This document shows, one piece after another, positions 8,201 to 11,268 of a stretch of 11,268 nt of DNA. Position numbers and translations under genes: made by a program. The notes beneath the pieces are model-generated. The model was given only the letters and a program-made list of their open reading frames with translations. It made no database searches and was not told the origin of the DNA. Within the stretch, counting starts at the first letter, position 1. The number at the start of each line of letters is the position of its first letter. Source of the stretch: Candidatus Heimdallarchaeota archaeon (GTDB lineage: Archaea; Asgardarchaeota; Heimdallarchaeia; Heimdallarchaeales; Heimdallarchaeaceae); NCBI GenBank assembly GCA_016839875.1, contig JAEOTK010000139.1:1-11268 (forward strand), read 5' to 3'.

Positions 8201-9572
8201 GCTTTACAATCTGCTGTATTCGAGTGTAGGTGAAAACTCAGGAACAATTCTAATGTCATTCATCTATATCGCTGGAATGGGTGCTCTATTTGCTCTACTT
8301 GGAATAGGTCTGTTACTCAAGGATTTACATTCCATAATTATGATCATAATAAGTAAAATTGCATGGAATTTCAGAAAAACAATACGAACCTTTTCACTCA
8401 TCGAAATTCGATCTGACATACACATATTCAACAACATATTTCTAACATTCTTCTTACTCGTAGGAATTACGTTACCGTCAATAATATGCCCCCTATCAGT
8501 TCAGTTCAATTTCGAAAAGGATGCAATTTTTAGAACTGGAACTGATATGTACGTTAATAATTGGCTTGATCAGAACACTTCTCTTCTTCCAGAAATAAGG
8601 AATATAACAGGAGTAAATGCTGTGACAAATACTTCCATTGTTGATGCTTACTATCAAGGTAATTCACTCAATGTTCTAACTATCGAAAACTTAACTGAGT
8701 ATCTTAGTGTAGTGGAACCACCACCAAAACGGATGTACCGGAACTGGGAGAAGGATTTGAATCTACTTGCTAGTAACAGATCAATGCTAGTTACTGCACA
8801 CTTCCATCAAGAGGTAGCTGATGATTATGATGCTTTTACATTTTCAGATTATGATGCAGAACATGTTGAAACAATGCTTATTAGAGGTGAATTTGATTAC
8901 TTCCCAACATTCTACGAAACTGGACCATTTACATTAGGTGTAACAAAAAGAATAAACGCTCTTGTTATGACCCAAGCAAATTATCTATGGATAGAGGATA
9001 CATTAATCGAATTTGGTAGGTATAAAGATAGATTAATGATACAACTAGTAGATGGAGCAGATTATGAAGAAGTGAAGAGTGTTCTAGAAGAGCTGGGCTT
9101 GAATGTGGAATCAGCTGCAGAAGAAGCGGAAAAAACTCAATTTGAAAGCTATCCATTCTATTCAATCATAGCAGCAGAGTTTGCTATTTCTATATTAATC
9201 TGTTTGATAGCAATTGTGTTTGTAAGTATCTCAAATCCAATCAAAATTCTGCAACAGAGAACAAACAAAAACGATCGATTAAAGAAAATGGGAATCTCTA
9301 CTAAGAAGATTATTAGATTGACGGCAATTGAAACGCTCATTTCAGGAGTACTACCAGGAGTACTGCTAGGAGTAGGCTTTGGGTATGCAATAATTACTCT
9401 ATTCATCACAGCAACTCAAAGTTACTTCTATTCAGGGATAAACTTCTTGTTAGTATTCTCACCAGCAGCTTTAATCATTAGCTTTATAGTAGCACCGGGA
9501 CTATTCTTTGGAATATTCTACCTATCGATGAGAAGAAACTATGCGAGGTATTTACCAAGAAACTTGGAGTGA
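5247..9572 (+). CDS. Giant ABC permease: outside domain plus two fused FtsX/MacB modules
   Basis: 1441 residues from the ATG at 5247. An in-frame TTG at 5235 would add four residues, but the TATA box and the clean signal peptide (MNRKKN, hydrophobic core, cleavage near SNAQ) favour the ATG. Layout: residues about 26-432 form an outside domain rich in aromatic beta-strand-like segments. Hydrophobic segments follow at 436-461 and 490-509. FtsX module 1 has a TM at 519-537, an outside domain of about 285 residues, and TMs near 824-845, 873-901 and 924-941. Two extra TMs lie near 968-990 and 1000-1024. FtsX module 2 has a TM at 1060-1081, an outside domain of about 220 residues, and TMs near 1303-1329, 1358-1387 and 1400-1426. 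Both modules carry the FtsX cytosolic signature before their third TM: EIFQAKGLSTFRIAW (859-873) and RLKKMGISTKKIIRL (1344-1358), the latter followed by E1362 and a PGVLLGVGFG run. The adjoining two-NBD ATPase is the obvious partner. A type VII, MacB/LolCDE-like force-transmitting exporter is expected; the substrate is unknown. Confidence 0.88.
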   Translation: MNRKKNIVILLIIFSLFAGTVFSNAQTNGNEGEQTDENLFMILKKEGNEANIQTLTLLDDMDNLHYFVLIEYENETFFIVHVINGVANLVVRDEFFEEPFEAFTIPGGVILFYSYRTFYGVNKFLMYQWVNGEISNVEYYSINEFFAIPPKAYIFPNRTDDTFDIILTTMTHEGGDIVSEISKTKIRFFKVYLNGTARAGEHWVIDYEFDYLIDFDYENGTLYAQYRYMYDYNPNHLYFTIVTSMLNTSISNFMIISEGGFDPAFFVTEDGYLHTTLIREGTLYSLQYSVNESISFTDFNSTAIGMSHYSDRYMFKHDGYQTYIFNSEPYVGTKEFFADDDLKSKISILDHNHEQANLSEFFIYNVPELDNYHTFYALDYGNGETLFTHTTLLTQKDIPNRKYSASDFIGFYIESNITLSLPSEPITVNLVALTGFSLFWKTAGIYIVSILAGVAVIYVIFRKFFNRTIVGMKNYLLRPMKPQANAIASFFTNIWLFLFNGITTLYILFKTNKKRHLMNLIGMTVLAVIIITSTSIYSSKQKVLISEYTEDISVTNDGVPSLSIVMNYDTQAMGTNNPIISDFNEQAMSEVLTEFKLNYKTMASVIRSYEISTFMYMTAMDPLDNTTLGACTYYGISRNYTSILEHMLVNGSLPNNPGEIMMEANLAANLGFGVNDTVLFFGAIRDYYNYYLGDTNVSLTISGLYSGITLEDYNYLLDINDLPYDSAKGLNNIFFGPGVLSFIDNSLPNLDGLFPYYMRLTTYVQFIYDFTDFDPSQMTALKIEQEEIIENNVHFAEFNYNVQWSMSGELNAIIDVLEPKLESSIFLFFTLAVPILYLSLFLIFETNDLYSRSMEQEIEIFQAKGLSTFRIAWNYSLLKLVEAVFATAIGFALSLALIPPLLKMDSFISFNNPFVTISLSSLPLASAFTVFILVIISLPKIIQISSSKKVQQKTPQRVMKLFKRIRLVPIVLIGIGGGIIFGGIQLYNLLYSSVGENSGTILMSFIYIAGMGALFALLGIGLLLKDLHSIIMIIISKIAWNFRKTIRTFSLIEIRSDIHIFNNIFLTFFLLVGITLPSIICPLSVQFNFEKDAIFRTGTDMYVNNWLDQNTSLLPEIRNITGVNAVTNTSIVDAYYQGNSLNVLTIENLTEYLSVVEPPPKRMYRNWEKDLNLLASNRSMLVTAHFHQEVADDYDAFTFSDYDAEHVETMLIRGEFDYFPTFYETGPFTLGVTKRINALVMTQANYLWIEDTLIEFGRYKDRLMIQLVDGADYEEVKSVLEELGLNVESAAEEAEKTQFESYPFYSIIAAEFAISILICLIAIVFVSISNPIKILQQRTNKNDRLKKMGISTKKIIRLTAIETLISGVLPGVLLGVGFGYAIITLFITATQSYFYSGINFLLVFSPAALIISFIVAPGLFFGIFYLSMRRNYARYLPRNLE

Positions 9573-9573
9573 T
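9566..9573 (+). promoter_or_regulatory. Shine-Dalgarno site of the ATPase gene
   Basis: GGAGTGAT, overlapping the permease stop codon, is close to the archaeal consensus GGAGGTGAT. Its GGAG ends 8 bases before the ATG at 9578 and so decides that start. It is the only clear ribosome binding site in the window and marks an internal gene of a polycistronic mRNA. Confidence 0.65.
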
Positions 9574-9577
9574 AAGA

Positions 9578-11268
9578 ATGATAAGATGTGTAGACCTAAT
9601 AAAAATATATCACGACCCAGTAACTGAATACAAAGTTGCTGCGTTAAGAGGATTGGATATGGATATTGCTGACGGGGAACTAGTAAGTCTCATAGGTCCG
9701 TCAGGTGCAGGAAAGACAACCTTGGTAAATATAATATCTGGAGTTGATGTTCAAACAGGAGGACTAGTACTTGTCAAAGGATCTCAACTAGATACTTTAA
9801 CTGAGAGAGAAAGAAGGAAATTTAGATATGAGAATATAGGCTTAGTAAATCAATTTACTAGTAGAAACTTATTCACTCACTTATCAGCAGTAGATAACCT
9901 TCTAATGCCAATAAAAATGAAACAAGCTCCGAGAGAAGAAGCGAAAAAAGAAGCTGATGAACTACTAAGATTATTCAATTTGCAACACGTCAAACACAAT
10001 AAAGCTGCCAAACTGTCTGGAGGTGAGTCAATGAGATTATCAATAGCAACAGCATTAGTTAGACAACCAGCTTTGATTATCGCTGATGAACCAACTGGTC
10101 AATTAGACAGTGCTAATACCTTTGAGATAATCAAAATTCTAAAAGATGTAAATGAGGAATTAGGCACAACCATGCTTATTGTAACTCATGATGTAAGGTA
10201 TCGAAATGTGTTCGAGAAAAGTTTCTTAATGCGTGATGGAAGACTTGTTGGTGTAGGTCACGAAGAGGAAAAGCAAAAACTAGAATTCCTGAAAGATGCT
10301 TCAGTCTTAAATAGAGCTTACATCGATTCTGCTGGCTTCATTCAAATTCCTGACAGAGTTAAGATGGGGGCAGCATTACGAGAAGTTGCAGAGTTCGAAA
10401 CTCATCCATCAAAGAAAATGGCTATGATGTGGAATCCAGATCTCACCAATAAAGAAGAAGTATTTGAGGTACTAAAACAACCTCCAGATGAATGGGCAGA
10501 AACAAAAGATGATCTAACATTTGATGATGTCGAATATCTTTTCGAAAGAACATTTGAACTTCATCCTAAAGCTAAAGATTTCATCGAAATCAAGAATCTT
10601 CACAAAGGTTACAAAATCTTTGGTACAATGAATCAAGTCATCAAGAATCTCAGCATAACTATCAAAGAAGGTGATTTTGTTTTTATCTCTGGACCTTCAG
10701 GTGTAGGAAAAACAACTTTACTTAATTGTATTGCAGGTTTACTGACACCAGAAAAAGGAAAAGTGGTAGTTGACGATTTCACCATCAGCAAAAAAGAAGA
10801 TACTGAGAGATCTGATTTCCGATTGAATAATATAGCTTATATCACACAGTACCACAGTCTATTTGATCCAATTCAACTAAAGGACAACCTTGTCATTCCT
10901 TACATGTTCCTTGGAAAAGAATATGATTCTGCAATGGGAGAGGAAATCGCAAAACAATGCCACATTGGACATAAATTGGAGTCATATCCAGATGAATTAA
11001 GTGCTGGAGAAAAACAAAGAGCAACACTAACTCTTGCTTTAAGCAGAAAGACAAAAATTCTTCTTGCTGATGAACCTACCGCAAATATGGATTCTGATTT
11101 GGCTAGATCGTTAATGGATGTTTTAATGGATGCTGTAGAGCAGAATAAAGCAACTTTTGTTATGTGCTCTCACGATCTTACTTTGCTGCGACCTGGCTTC
11201 AGACATATCAGAATTTCTGATGGGAAAATTACTACAGATGAAAGGGTAACAATCAAATCTTTGAGAGA
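9578..11268 (+). CDS. Two-domain ABC ATPase (NBD1-linker-NBD2), 3' end outside window
   Basis: The reading frame is open from the ATG at 9578 to the window edge (563 codons, no stop), 5 bases after the permease stop and with its own Shine-Dalgarno site, so it is co-transcribed. It is a MacB/LolD-type cytosolic ATPase with two complete nucleotide-binding domains in one chain. NBD1: Walker A GPSGAGKTT (40-48), Q-loop Q92, signature LSGGES (146-151), Walker B ending ADEPT (D170, E171), D-loop GQLDS, switch His H204. NBD2: Walker A GPSGVGKTT (372-380), Q-loop Q424, signature LSAGEK (474-479), ADEPT (D498, E499), D-loop ANMDS, switch His H532. Both ATP sites keep the residues needed for hydrolysis; the second signature has Ala for the first Gly. 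Residues about 225-334 are an extra charged segment of unknown fold between the domains. This two-in-one form mirrors the two fused FtsX modules upstream. Confidence 0.93.
   Translation, partial: MIRCVDLIKIYHDPVTEYKVAALRGLDMDIADGELVSLIGPSGAGKTTLVNIISGVDVQTGGLVLVKGSQLDTLTERERRKFRYENIGLVNQFTSRNLFTHLSAVDNLLMPIKMKQAPREEAKKEADELLRLFNLQHVKHNKAAKLSGGESMRLSIATALVRQPALIIADEPTGQLDSANTFEIIKILKDVNEELGTTMLIVTHDVRYRNVFEKSFLMRDGRLVGVGHEEEKQKLEFLKDASVLNRAYIDSAGFIQIPDRVKMGAALREVAEFETHPSKKMAMMWNPDLTNKEEVFEVLKQPPDEWAETKDDLTFDDVEYLFERTFELHPKAKDFIEIKNLHKGYKIFGTMNQVIKNLSITIKEGDFVFISGPSGVGKTTLLNCIAGLLTPEKGKVVVDDFTISKKEDTERSDFRLNNIAYITQYHSLFDPIQLKDNLVIPYMFLGKEYDSAMGEEIAKQCHIGHKLESYPDELSAGEKQRATLTLALSRKTKILLADEPTANMDSDLARSLMDVLMDAVEQNKATFVMCSHDLTLLRPGFRHIRISDGKITTDERVTIKSLR

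Noticed and set aside
9345..9377. Three near-copies of a 12-base unit (GGAGTACTACCA-like) in tandem
   Set aside because: They encode GVLPGVLLGVG, the glycine-rich third-TM segment that FtsX proteins conserve, so protein constraint explains them better than a DNA repeat.
1..11268. Mobile elements, CRISPR arrays, tRNA or rRNA genes
   Set aside because: No transposase-like frames, terminal inverted repeats, regularly spaced repeats or tRNA-like cloverleaf segments were seen on either strand by eye.

Overview
The window looks like AT-rich archaeal chromosome. Four of the five complete genes have an archaeal-type TATA box about 25-28 bases upstream of a start codon with no Shine-Dalgarno sequence, the pattern expected of leaderless mRNAs. 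The only clear Shine-Dalgarno site precedes the one internal operon gene. The low-GC coding style, the HEAT-repeat protein and the very large FtsX-type permease would suit an Asgard (Promethearchaeota) genome. That placement is an inference from style only: there is no rRNA, ribosomal protein or other marker gene to fix the taxon.

Left part (1-5116), unrelated single genes. In order: the 3' end of an unidentified gene followed by a hairpin/T-tract terminator; a YdjM-type membrane metal-dependent hydrolase (+); a 548-residue HEAT-repeat scaffold protein (-); a D-2-hydroxyacid-dehydrogenase-family oxidoreductase (+); and a 12-TM major facilitator transporter (-). The two convergent pairs are packed end to end (3-base gap at 1098-1100, 7-base overlap at 3839-3845), so neighbours must share or overrun termination sites. 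No gene-free stretch exceeds 300 bases.

Right part (5117-11268), an export operon. A 130-base divergent control region holds a promoter for the MFS gene, a promoter for the operon, and two copies of the element AGTTAACTT spaced 33 bases apart. Then comes a 1441-residue permease with a signal peptide, a roughly 400-residue outside domain, and two complete FtsX/MacB-type modules fused in tandem. Five bases later begins an ATPase with two complete nucleotide-binding domains in one chain, joined by a roughly 110-residue linker of unknown nature; it runs off the window. Together the two genes would encode a complete type VII (MacB/LolCDE-like) ABC machine from only two polypeptides: TMD-TMD plus NBD-NBD. 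Such machines usually transmit force to an outside substrate rather than moving solutes through a channel. The substrate is unknown. This operon, with its outside N-terminal domain and ATPase linker, is the most interesting part of the window.
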